Shown: positions 1 through 6,913 of the stretch, one piece after another
How the letters are laid out: every line of letters starts with the position of its first letter
How positions within the stretch are numbered: the first letter of the stretch is position 1
NCBI GenBank assembly: GCA_003585845.1
Contig: NQOP01000001.1
Span: 87,657 to 97,673, forward strand
DNA length: 10,017 nt
Direction of reading: 5' to 3'
DNA from: Bifidobacteriaceae bacterium NR021
GTDB taxonomy: Bacteria > Actinomycetota > Actinomycetes > Actinomycetales > Bifidobacteriaceae
Notes under the pieces: generated by a model
What the model was told of the DNA's origin: nothing
Seen by the model: the letters and a program-made list of their open reading frames with translations, nothing else
Databases searched by the model: none
Program-made: the position numbers and the translations under genes

Positions 1-907
1 TTTAACCGCATCATTCGTATTTACAAATAACGCATCATACGAAAGTAACACTGCTCTAGTAATCTTCACAGGAATTATTGGCGCATTACTTCACGATATT
101 GTATGCGCAATACTCATATGGACTTATATAAGCGTTAGAAAAAAGTGGAATAAAACTTTTGAAATACTAAAAAAGCCAAAAATTCTCACGCCTATTATCA
201 TCGGATCCTTACTTGGCGGACCTATTGGTATGAGCGGATACGTTTTAGCAGCAAGCAATATAGGAGCCGGATATGCTGCAGCAATTTCCGCACTATACCC
301 TGCTTTTGGAGCAGTTCTTTCCGCAATCATACTAAAAGAACGTTTAAGCGCAAAAAAGTATGCAGCTTTTACTCTAGCTCTTATAGCAGTAGGAGCACTT
401 GGGTATTATTCATGCTCTGATGCGCAAAATACACTAGGCTCTGCAAACATTACAAACACGCTATTAGGGTTAGCTGGAGCATTTTTAAGTGTAATCGGTT
501 GGGGCAGCGAAGCTGTAGTGTGCGCTTGGGCAACTAGAAAACAAAGTGCTGACGACGAAACTATCTTACACATTCGAGAAACAGTATCTGCTATTTCTTA
601 CACGATAATAGCGTTAATACTATGTTTCACAGCCAATATTTCAGCGAGTAGCATATTTGCATCCTCTAAGCTTCTAACAACTATATTAATGCTGATTGCA
701 ATAGGCTTACTTGGAACAGGGTCATATTTAAGCTATTATCGCGGAATTTCACAAGTAGGAGCTTCTCGTGCAATGGCAGCAAACGTCACATACGCTGCAT
801 GGGGAATGATTACATCCTCCATAATTTACCAAACAATGCCATCAATTATTGCTTGGATTTGCTGCATTACTATTATTTGCAGCACGATTTTCGTAGCACG
901 AAAGTAG
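1..907 (+). CDS. EamA/DMT-family transporter, 5' end cut by the window edge
   Basis: An integral membrane protein of the drug/metabolite transporter superfamily; the substrate cannot be read from the sequence. The frame is open from base 2 to the TAG at 905-907, giving 301 visible residues. Family members usually have about 290-310, so probably only the first part of helix 1 is missing. An internal ATG at 230 is not the start, because clear family sequence precedes it. Hydrophobic segments occur throughout. The end of the first EamA repeat is diagnostic: a Leu-Tyr-Pro-Ala segment around visible residue 100 and Lys-Glu-Arg-Leu-Ser at 112-116, followed by a helix rich in Ala, Leu and Gly. A second repeat follows after about residue 150. 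The last 21 codons overlap the convergent membrane-protein gene. Relatives include amino-acid, nucleotide-sugar and metabolite exporters, and a link to the polysaccharide genes is not shown. Confidence 0.85.
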   Translation, partial: LTASFVFTNNASYESNTALVIFTGIIGALLHDIVCAILIWTYISVRKKWNKTFEILKKPKILTPIIIGSLLGGPIGMSGYVLAASNIGAGYAAAISALYPAFGAVLSAIILKERLSAKKYAAFTLALIAVGALGYYSCSDAQNTLGSANITNTLLGLAGAFLSVIGWGSEAVVCAWATRKQSADDETILHIRETVSAISYTIIALILCFTANISASSIFASSKLLTTILMLIAIGLLGTGSYLSYYRGISQVGASRAMAANVTYAAWGMITSSIIYQTMPSIIAWICCITIICSTIFVARK

Positions 908-2476
908 CATATCAAAACCTCGCGCAGCAAACGGAATCATAAGCAAGTATGCTGGCAAAATATATTGCGACTGTGCTTCCCACATAAGATACAAAACAGC
1001 CATTCCTAAGACGATAACAAGCGGAGTAAAATATTCGCAAGAAATCAACTTTTTCTTTCGTAGAGCTACGCATAAGAATAGTGCGGTAAAAGCAACAAGC
1101 ATAAATTGAAGAGCGTCTAAGAAAGTAAATGTAATAATATTAAGCTTTCCAGAATAAAGCGATCTTAAAATAGGATTCATTTTGCGATCAAGCAAAGCTG
1201 TTCTACCTGGGCCATTCCACTTCCAACTACTTGCAAGTAAAGATTCATAGGTTGGTTCAAGCCATTCTCCAGCAAATTTTTTAGTGACAAAAGTAAAAGC
1301 ATCGCCAGGATTATTTGCGAAATGCTTAAGATTATCACGTAATAATGCTGTAGATTCCTTTTTAATGTTATCTTTGTTATACGTTTTAACGTCAAAGCTC
1401 GTAGGATATCCGTTATACCATCCAGGATTATCTGGACCTATGTTACGAGACGGATCTGTTGCCATTGCAAGCCAAACAGTAGAAGGTAAACCATCTTTTG
1501 CATTATGTCCGAAAGAATTAGCTGAACTTGCTACAGCAACATTACTTAAAGCAAAGAACACAATGGCAAGCAATACACAAACAGCGTGCTCCCACTTTTT
1601 AGAGCGCAAAGCCGACACAATCCACACGACAATCATGCCAATTAAGCAATAAGCCATAGTTGACTTAAGTAATATAGCAAAGAACATGCAAATCAACGAC
1701 TGAACCGCATTAAGCCAACTTCCGTTTTTAATATTCTTTGCGTGAAAAATAAGTGCTCCGAAAACAAACGGCAAACAAACAGTATTTCCGTACGCAAAAG
1801 TCGCGTAAAAAATCATAGGCAAAAATGCTGCGTACAGAAGCAAAGAAAGAATAGTTACATTCTTATTACGGAACAACAAATTTACGTAGTATGCAATAAG
1901 AATTCCAGTAGTAGCAGCGCATAACACGTTCAATACTTCAAAAGCAAGGTACGCGTTAGAGCCAAAAACGATTACCAAAAATCGCATAAGAGAGAGAAGA
2001 GGGAATTGGAATGGGAATCTAGTGAAGTAGCCGCCTGGGCAAATAATCCACGACAATTCCGACGTATCAGTAGCGCAATTTATAGGTTTTCGATTAGGAT
2101 CCGCATAATATTGCGCCGCGCTAAACATGTAAGCAGGATCCCATTCTGGCCAAGCACGAGTAACTTTTATCCACAAAAAACCCAATACAAGTACATAAGC
2201 AAAAACTGCTGCAGCAAAGTATCGAATACGGATTTTATCAAAAACATGACGTTTCTTTAAAAGCGCGAAAATAAAAAATAATAAAGCACTTAAAATGAGT
2301 ACAAATGGCGATTGAAACCATAAAAATTCAAGTCTGTACTCTCCGGGGAAAAGATGAGCAGAAAGAATTAAACTAAGTAATGCTAACGCGCTGAAAAATA
2401 CAGCTGAACACCACACAATAGCATTGCTAAAAAAGCGCCCGAGCACTACGCTTACATGCTGAAAACGCTCAATCAT
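842..2476 (-). CDS. GT-C-type multi-spanning membrane glycosyltransferase (probable)
   Basis: A 544-residue polytopic membrane protein, probably a GT-C glycosyltransferase that takes sugar from a polyprenyl-phosphate donor and acts on the outer face of the membrane. Roughly ten to twelve hydrophobic segments are visible. The first long non-membrane loop carries Trp-Pro-Glu-Trp-Asp-Pro at 109-114; an acidic motif in this position is typical of GT-C active sites. A large hydrophilic loop at about 316-440 contains Gly-Trp-Tyr-Asn-Gly (352-356), and Glu-Ala-Gln-Ser-Gln-Tyr (500-505) precedes the last helix. The ATG has a good ribosome site, AAAGGGG at 2486-2492 on the minus strand, 9 bases upstream. 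The gene lies 82 bp downstream of the GtrB-like gene, the usual partner of such enzymes, so the two probably form one pathway. The C-terminal 16 residues are low-complexity Asn/Ala/Ser. Family is assigned by architecture and context; the sugar is unknown. Confidence 0.7.
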   Translation of the reverse strand: MIERFQHVSVVLGRFFSNAIVWCSAVFFSALALLSLILSAHLFPGEYRLEFLWFQSPFVLILSALLFFIFALLKKRHVFDKIRIRYFAAAVFAYVLVLGFLWIKVTRAWPEWDPAYMFSAAQYYADPNRKPINCATDTSELSWIICPGGYFTRFPFQFPLLSLMRFLVIVFGSNAYLAFEVLNVLCAATTGILIAYYVNLLFRNKNVTILSLLLYAAFLPMIFYATFAYGNTVCLPFVFGALIFHAKNIKNGSWLNAVQSLICMFFAILLKSTMAYCLIGMIVVWIVSALRSKKWEHAVCVLLAIVFFALSNVAVASSANSFGHNAKDGLPSTVWLAMATDPSRNIGPDNPGWYNGYPTSFDVKTYNKDNIKKESTALLRDNLKHFANNPGDAFTFVTKKFAGEWLEPTYESLLASSWKWNGPGRTALLDRKMNPILRSLYSGKLNIITFTFLDALQFMLVAFTALFLCVALRKKKLISCEYFTPLVIVLGMAVLYLMWEAQSQYILPAYLLMIPFAARGFDMLLSCYENRAANNSNAANPSNN

Positions 2477-2501
2477 ACTTTTGAACCCCTTTAAAATTGC
2501 T

Positions 2502-2567
2502 CTTACAAAGTGCCTTTACGAAATTGTATTTATAAAATTATATTTACAAAGACTTGATTTACAAAGA
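2502..2567. repeat. Short AT-rich direct repeat TTACAAAG, three copies
   Basis: TTACAAAG occurs at 2503-2510, 2544-2551 and 2559-2566. The last two copies extend to the identical 11-mer ATTTACAAAGA (2542-2552 and 2557-2567). The third copy contains the stop codon and last codons of the GtrB-like gene; the others lie in the 82-bp gap before the GT-C-like gene. It may be only slippage in AT-rich sequence. No function is implied. Confidence 0.4.
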
Positions 2568-3539
2568 TTTCTCAATATAGTAGCGTGGACGATGCTTAGA
2601 TTCCAAATAAATTTTGCCAATATAGCTTCCCAGTATGCCCATAGAAATCATAAGGAATCCGCCAATAAACCATATTGAGCACATAAGCGATGACCAACCC
2701 ACAGCAGTGTGATTAGTAAATAAAGACACAATTACGTATACGAACATTGCGAAACCAATAACAATAGAAAGCAATCCCATGTACGTGACTAATTTAAGCG
2801 GCTTAACAGAAAACGAAGTAATACCCTCTAAAGCGAAAGAAATCATTTTCCGCAAAGGGTATTTTGAAACTCCAGCAGTTCTTACTCCACGCTCGTAATA
2901 AACTTTGCCAGTTTTAAATCCAAGCATTGGCACAATTCCGCGCAGGAATAAGTTGACTTCACTGTATTCGGAAAGAGCGTCCAAAGCACTTGCGCTCATT
3001 AGGCGATAATCTGCATGGTTTGGCACAACTTCCGCACCCATTGCGGCAAAAACCTTGTAAAAAGCCAAGGCTGTATTGCGTTTAAACCACGTGTCTTTTT
3101 TACGCGAAGAACGAACTCCGTAAACAACCTCGCAATGTTCTTCAACAAACTTCTTAAGCATTTCGTCTATTGCATTTACGTCATCTTGTAAATCAGAATC
3201 CATAGAAATAGCAGCGTCGCAACCTTGCTTGCGAGCGTACATAAGTCCTGCGTAGAGCGCATTTTGGTGACCGCGGTTATGTGCAAGCTTTACTCCGCCA
3301 AAAAGTGAAGGGTTTTTGTGATTAAAAGAATCAATTAAATTCCATGTTGAATCTTTAGAACCGTCATCTACAAAAATCACCTTGCTGTAAGAGTGAATGA
3401 GTTTTTGATTCATAAGATAATTCATCTTCGCTTGGAGGACTTCGGCGGTTTTAGAAATGCCTTCTTCCTCGTTAAAACAAGGTATAACAATGTATAAAAT
3501 TGGAACACTTTTACGCTCATTGTTCAACGAAGTATTCAT
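2559..3539 (-). CDS. GtrB/DPM1-like polyprenyl-phosphate glycosyltransferase
   Basis: A family-2 glycosyltransferase of 326 residues, close to the usual GtrB length. It is predicted to transfer a sugar from a nucleotide donor to polyprenyl (undecaprenyl or decaprenyl) phosphate at the inner membrane face. The GT-A domain is intact: Val-Ile-Pro-Cys-Phe-Asn-Glu-Glu (18-25), Val-Asp-Asp-Gly-Ser (57-61), Asn-Arg-Gly-His-Gln (88-92) and the Asp-Ser-Asp metal site (114-116) followed by Leu-Gln-Asp. Asp-Tyr-Arg-Leu-Met (177-181) and Gly-Val-Ser-Lys-Tyr-Pro (223-228) are hallmarks of this subfamily. Two membrane helices follow at about 251-274 and 283-307, then a basic tail. The ATG is preceded by GGAGAT at 3549-3554 with 9-base spacing. 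It sits 63 bp after the tandem GT gene and 82 bp before the GT-C-like gene, consistent with one operon. The sugar (glucose, mannose or other) cannot be told from sequence. No GtrA-type flippase is in the window. Confidence 0.9.
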   Translation of the reverse strand: MNTSLNNERKSVPILYIVIPCFNEEEGISKTAEVLQAKMNYLMNQKLIHSYSKVIFVDDGSKDSTWNLIDSFNHKNPSLFGGVKLAHNRGHQNALYAGLMYARKQGCDAAISMDSDLQDDVNAIDEMLKKFVEEHCEVVYGVRSSRKKDTWFKRNTALAFYKVFAAMGAEVVPNHADYRLMSASALDALSEYSEVNLFLRGIVPMLGFKTGKVYYERGVRTAGVSKYPLRKMISFALEGITSFSVKPLKLVTYMGLLSIVIGFAMFVYVIVSLFTNHTAVGWSSLMCSIWFIGGFLMISMGILGSYIGKIYLESKHRPRYYIEKSL

Positions 3540-3602
3540 AATCTAACGATCTCCAACAGATTTACCTACAACAAACAGTATAGTATATTACGAGAATCTA
3601 AA

Positions 3603-5918
3603 TTATTTACTATCTCTTCTCATGAGGCGTATCTTTTTCTGCAATTTTGCAATAATAGACGGGAATGCTATTTTCTTCGCTGTTTTTACTATTTTTTCGC
3701 CGATAACATAGCGTGCAGAAGTGCGAATATTACTAATTTCCTGCTCGCATAATTCGCTTTTGCGTTCAAATTCAAACATGCGCTCTTTTAGCCACAAAGT
3801 GCGAGAAGCGGCATTAAGCTGCAACTTTTGGAATTCGTTATAAGCTTTTTCGTCGTAAAAATACGTTGGTAAGTTGTGTGAATTTCTTTCGTAATTCAGA
3901 ACCTCTAATACTTCTTTTAACTTATCTTGGACGATGTTTGCCAACGATTCAGCAGTTACTCGCGTATGGCAATCGTGAACGAAGCTTTCCACAAGAGCAT
4001 TCGCGTATCCTTGATTGTATGTTTCAAGAAGCCCTTCGCTTTCAAGCCATTTTCCAACCTCTAACACCGAATCAACTTCAAGCGGTGCTTCGTTGAATGA
4101 GGCATGATGCTCTATTGAAAGCCAGAAGTTTTCTGGAATTGTTTTACTGTTAAGGTTTTCGAACCCTTCGTCAGCTCCAATGCTGAACCTGCCATAAGCA
4201 TTTTCGTATGATTTAGCCAAATCGCAATACATAATATTTTGAGCTGCTAATGCTGCGCGAGTGCTAAAAGTCATAAGAGTTGCAGGAGTATCGTTATCTC
4301 CAGCTTCAATGTGAGCAGATTTCAGAAATTCGGTTCTCCATATTTTCTGCCAGCCATAGTTGTAGCAACTGTTTATTAGAAGCTCTGCAATATCTTTAGG
4401 AGCGTAAGATCCGTAATAAGTATCTTGCAGTGTGTCATCATTATTTACAGGTCTAATAAAGCTTTCTTCAGAAAGATCAATATTATGTTTAATATCATTT
4501 TTAATGGAACAATCAATTAGATAATCACTATGCAAGCTTTTGTTATTAAAGAACTCAAGATCAATGATCTTATTTTTATTATTAGAGCATTTAAGCATAT
4601 TATCTAAAGCGGCTCTAAGCACGTTTTCGTTGATTATATAGCTTGAAGGCATGAAAATCGTGTATTTTCCATGAGCGTAATCAACTGCTTTAGAAAGCAT
4701 ATCTTTTATAGTGCATGAATCGTCATTTTGTTGAATTGTAAAACGTTTATCTTTATCTGTAAATCTATTAGCAATATTAAGAGTGCTATCCAAAGAATTA
4801 GAGTCTACAATAATAAATTCACAAGAAATATTGTTTATAGAAGCGCAAGCTTTAAGAGAATCAACAATCCAAGAATGAGCATTATGCGTAAAAATAACAA
4901 GAGAAAGCTCAGGATTAGATTCCGCTTTGTGTGCTTTAACTTCGTACGAGGATCCTAAGAAGTCCATGTAATAATCCATAAACTCTGGCTTTAAACGAGA
5001 AGCCATAAGGAAAACTTCTTTTGAATCCATAGAACTAAAAACTTCGCGAATAAGCTCGCGTATTTCAGGATTCTTATCGTCAAAACCAAACTCTGTGATT
5101 AACGAATTGACGTAATCAAATTCGCGTGAATAAAAAGCTTGCAAAACTTCGCGTGAAATATTCTGCTTGCTAAGAAACTCGCGCATATCACGCAAACGGT
5201 CAAACGGAAGATGAAAATCCTTCAATAAACTAGAAGCGCCAGGATTAGTTTGACGATAATAGTAGTACTTTCCAGGATTCCAGCAGATTTTATTTGCTAA
5301 AACCATAGTTTGAGCGAAGAAAGGATTATCGGTCCAACCTGCTCCAGGAATCGGCTTAAAACGTATGGTTTCATTATTTTTGTTATCTCCGTTAAGAAAA
5401 TCTTTGCGGTAAATAGCGGACCAAATAGAAGGATGATGGTAGAAAGGCTCAGCAAATTCATTCAAGCTAAAAATAGACCTGTGTTTAGGCATAAAATAGC
5501 ACAAGTTCGGCGTGTCTACTGCATCCTTATATCCATCTTTTCCATCGTAAAAAAGCCAGTATCCGCCTTTAATAACATCAATTTTTTCATCCGTAAGATC
5601 TGTATTGCTTAAAAGACGTTCATACATGTGCGGATCGATGAAATCATCCGGCTCAACAATGCTAATCCACTCGCCTTTAGCACGCTCCAAACCGCGATTG
5701 CAAGTGGCTCCATAACCCTCGTTTTCTTTTTCAATAACAACGAATCGACTATCTTTTTTAGCGAAAGATTTCATAATATCGATGGAACCGTCTTTGCTTC
5801 CATCTGAAAACATTAAGCATTCCCAATCAGTAAAAGTTTGATTTTGAATAGACTCTAAACATTCTGGTAAAAAGGCTTCAACATTATAAATTGGAACGAT
5901 AATCGATACTTTCGGCAT
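3603..5918 (-). CDS. Tandem family-2 glycosyltransferase with a degenerate second domain
   Basis: A cytoplasmic, probably membrane-associated glycosyltransferase of 771 residues that should add sugars to a surface glycan. Domain 1 (about 1-325) looks catalytic: Val-Ser-Ile-Ile-Val-Pro-Ile-Tyr-Asn (4-12), Ser-Asp-Gly-Ser-Lys-Asp-Gly-Ser (38-45), metal-site Glu-Pro-Asp-Asp (89-92) and Gly-Trp-Thr-Asp-Asn-Pro-Phe-Phe (194-201). Domain 2 (about 336-600) repeats the layout: Leu-Ser-Leu-Val-Ile-Phe-Thr-His-Asn (338-346), Val-Asp-Ser-Asn-Ser-Leu-Asp-Ser (371-378) and Trp-Gln-Lys-Ile-Trp-Arg-Thr-Glu-Phe-Leu (523-532). Where the acidic metal motif belongs it has Met-Pro-Ser-Ser (423-426), so it may be inactive. 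The tail has a charged helical, possibly coiled-coil stretch (about 690-735), then a basic amphipathic segment (about 736-768) of the sort often ending such enzymes. The start gives the exact family N terminus, yet no clear Shine-Dalgarno sequence precedes it. First gene of the minus-strand operon; acceptor and donor unknown. Confidence 0.82.
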   Translation of the reverse strand: MPKVSIIVPIYNVEAFLPECLESIQNQTFTDWECLMFSDGSKDGSIDIMKSFAKKDSRFVVIEKENEGYGATCNRGLERAKGEWISIVEPDDFIDPHMYERLLSNTDLTDEKIDVIKGGYWLFYDGKDGYKDAVDTPNLCYFMPKHRSIFSLNEFAEPFYHHPSIWSAIYRKDFLNGDNKNNETIRFKPIPGAGWTDNPFFAQTMVLANKICWNPGKYYYYRQTNPGASSLLKDFHLPFDRLRDMREFLSKQNISREVLQAFYSREFDYVNSLITEFGFDDKNPEIRELIREVFSSMDSKEVFLMASRLKPEFMDYYMDFLGSSYEVKAHKAESNPELSLVIFTHNAHSWIVDSLKACASINNISCEFIIVDSNSLDSTLNIANRFTDKDKRFTIQQNDDSCTIKDMLSKAVDYAHGKYTIFMPSSYIINENVLRAALDNMLKCSNNKNKIIDLEFFNNKSLHSDYLIDCSIKNDIKHNIDLSEESFIRPVNNDDTLQDTYYGSYAPKDIAELLINSCYNYGWQKIWRTEFLKSAHIEAGDNDTPATLMTFSTRAALAAQNIMYCDLAKSYENAYGRFSIGADEGFENLNSKTIPENFWLSIEHHASFNEAPLEVDSVLEVGKWLESEGLLETYNQGYANALVESFVHDCHTRVTAESLANIVQDKLKEVLEVLNYERNSHNLPTYFYDEKAYNEFQKLQLNAASRTLWLKERMFEFERKSELCEQEISNIRTSARYVIGEKIVKTAKKIAFPSIIAKLQKKIRLMRRDSK

Positions 5919-5969
5919 ATGTACGATGTTAGCATAAATGTCTTATGTGTAGCACTTGCGTGTATTCGT

Positions 5970-6000
5970 ATCATATTTGATTAAGCACATTCAATTACAA
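5970..6000 (-). promoter_or_regulatory. Candidate promoter for the minus-strand glycosyltransferase operon
   Basis: On the minus strand, TTGTAA (6000-5995) lies 19 bases upstream of TATGAT (5975-5970), which matches the -10 consensus at five of six bases. Transcription would begin near 5963, leaving a leader of about 45 bases before the ATG at 5918. A second -10-like box, TATGCT at 5936-5931, sits only 12 bases from the ATG but lacks a recognisable -35. Called from consensus matching alone. Confidence 0.4.
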
Positions 6001-6006
6001 TATAAC
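5977..6006 (+). promoter_or_regulatory. Candidate promoter for wzm-wzt
   Basis: TTGATT (5977-5982) and TATAAC (6001-6006) are separated by 18 bases and match the -35 and -10 consensus at four and five of six bases. Transcription would start near 6013, only about 10 bases before the GTG at 6023, so the leader is very short. It occupies almost exactly the same DNA as the opposing minus-strand promoter. An alternative -10, TATTAT at 6010-6015, would make the message essentially leaderless. Confidence 0.4.
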
Positions 6007-6022
6007 TGATATTATAGGGAAC

Positions 6023-6859
6023 GTGAAAAATCTCATAACTCGTTGTCGAAACAAGTACGCTTATGCAAATATCGTACTTCGTGGTTTAGTAAAAACCGAT
6101 TTTAAGCTGCGCTATCAAGGCTCCTTCTTAGGCGTAGCATGGTCGGCGTTGAAGCCGTTGATGATGTTTTGTGTGATGTATCTTATTTTTGGCAAGTTTT
6201 TGCGAATGACAGATGGCACACCGACTTATCCTGTGGTGTTATTACTAGGTATTAGTGCATGGCAGTTCGTGCAAGAATCAACTTCGATTGGTTTGCGCTC
6301 GCTTGTAGATCGTGGCGATTTGTTGCGCAAAATTCATTTTCCAAACTACATTGTGGTGGTTTCGGCAACAGTTGGTTCTTTAATAAGCTTCTTAATTAAC
6401 TTAGTAGTGGTGCTTATTTTTGCAATTATTGGAGGAGTGCATTTTACTTGGAGAGTGGTTCTGTTGCCAATAAGTTTGGTGCAGATTTACGCGATTGCAA
6501 TTGGTATGGCGTTAATAATGTCTACTATGTACGTGTTTTTCCGTGATATTTTGCATATTTGGGAAGTGATTCAACAGCTACTGTTTTACGGCATGCCAAT
6601 TATTTATCCGCTTAGCTATGTGATTAATAAAGGTGGTATTTTTGCGGCACTGGCAAAGCTTGAGCTGCTTAATCCTATAGCTCAATGCATTCAAGATATG
6701 CGTCACAATATGTTGGCTCCAGATACGCAACCAACTGTGTGGAGTGAATTTGGATTCTCTTGGATGTCTTGTGTGCCACTTTTGCTTACTGTGCTCATAG
6801 TGTGGCTGGGAGTTTATCTATTTAGAAGAAACAGTCGTCTTTTCGTAGAAGTTATGTGA
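6023..6859 (+). CDS. wzm: Wzm-type polysaccharide ABC exporter permease
   Basis: The membrane subunit of an ABC-2-type exporter that moves lipid-linked polysaccharide (O-antigen, teichoic acid or galactan class) across the cytoplasmic membrane. At 278 residues it is normal family length. Diagnostic features are the N-terminal amphipathic region leading into Leu-Arg-Tyr-Gln-Gly-Ser-Phe-Leu-Gly-Val (29-38), about six hydrophobic segments (near 38-58, 69-84, 108-136, 143-172, 184-200 and 248-267), Phe-Phe-Arg-Asp-Ile (172-176), and Leu-Asn-Pro-Ile-Ala (216-220) with Asp-Met-Arg nearby. The start is GTG. AGGGA at 6016-6020 ends only 2 bases before it, too close for efficient pairing, so initiation may be leaderless-like. 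No better start lies downstream before the conserved region. The matching ATPase gene follows about 54 bp later. The symbol names the family role; the substrate is inferred from the neighbours. Confidence 0.9.
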   Translation: MKNLITRCRNKYAYANIVLRGLVKTDFKLRYQGSFLGVAWSALKPLMMFCVMYLIFGKFLRMTDGTPTYPVVLLLGISAWQFVQESTSIGLRSLVDRGDLLRKIHFPNYIVVVSATVGSLISFLINLVVVLIFAIIGGVHFTWRVVLLPISLVQIYAIAIGMALIMSTMYVFFRDILHIWEVIQQLLFYGMPIIYPLSYVINKGGIFAALAKLELLNPIAQCIQDMRHNMLAPDTQPTVWSEFGFSWMSCVPLLLTVLIVWLGVYLFRRNSRLFVEVM

Positions 6860-6898
6860 CGATGTTGAAAATTGCGAAAATTTTACGACAGTTATGAC

Positions 6899-6903
6899 GG
6901 GGA
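6899..6903 (+). promoter_or_regulatory. Ribosome binding site favouring the wzt ATG at 6914
   Basis: GGGGA lies 10 bases before the ATG at 6914. The frame is open back to a TTG at 6872, and a GTG occurs at 6905, but neither has a comparable purine-rich site at suitable spacing. The extra 14 residues from the TTG show no family similarity that I recognise. Confidence 0.5.
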
Positions 6904-6913
6904 AGTGGAATTT

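Noticed and set aside
230..907. Transporter starting at the ATG at 230 (225 residues)
   Set aside because: The frame is open to the left edge, and about 76 earlier codons encode plausible EamA-family sequence. The gene is cut by the window, not short.
1284..1652. 122-codon plus-strand open frame inside the GT-C-like gene
   Set aside because: Opposite strand of a long membrane-protein gene; no domain, signal peptide or ribosome site supports it.
3577..3602. Internal promoter before the GtrB-like gene (two overlapping TATACT boxes, minus strand)
   Set aside because: No acceptable -35 lies 16-19 bases upstream of either box. AT-rich spacer sequence explains the boxes as well.
5931..5936. TATGCT as the main -10 giving a leaderless message for the tandem glycosyltransferase
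   Set aside because: No recognisable -35 lies at the right distance, and the TATGAT box at 5975-5970 is a better match.
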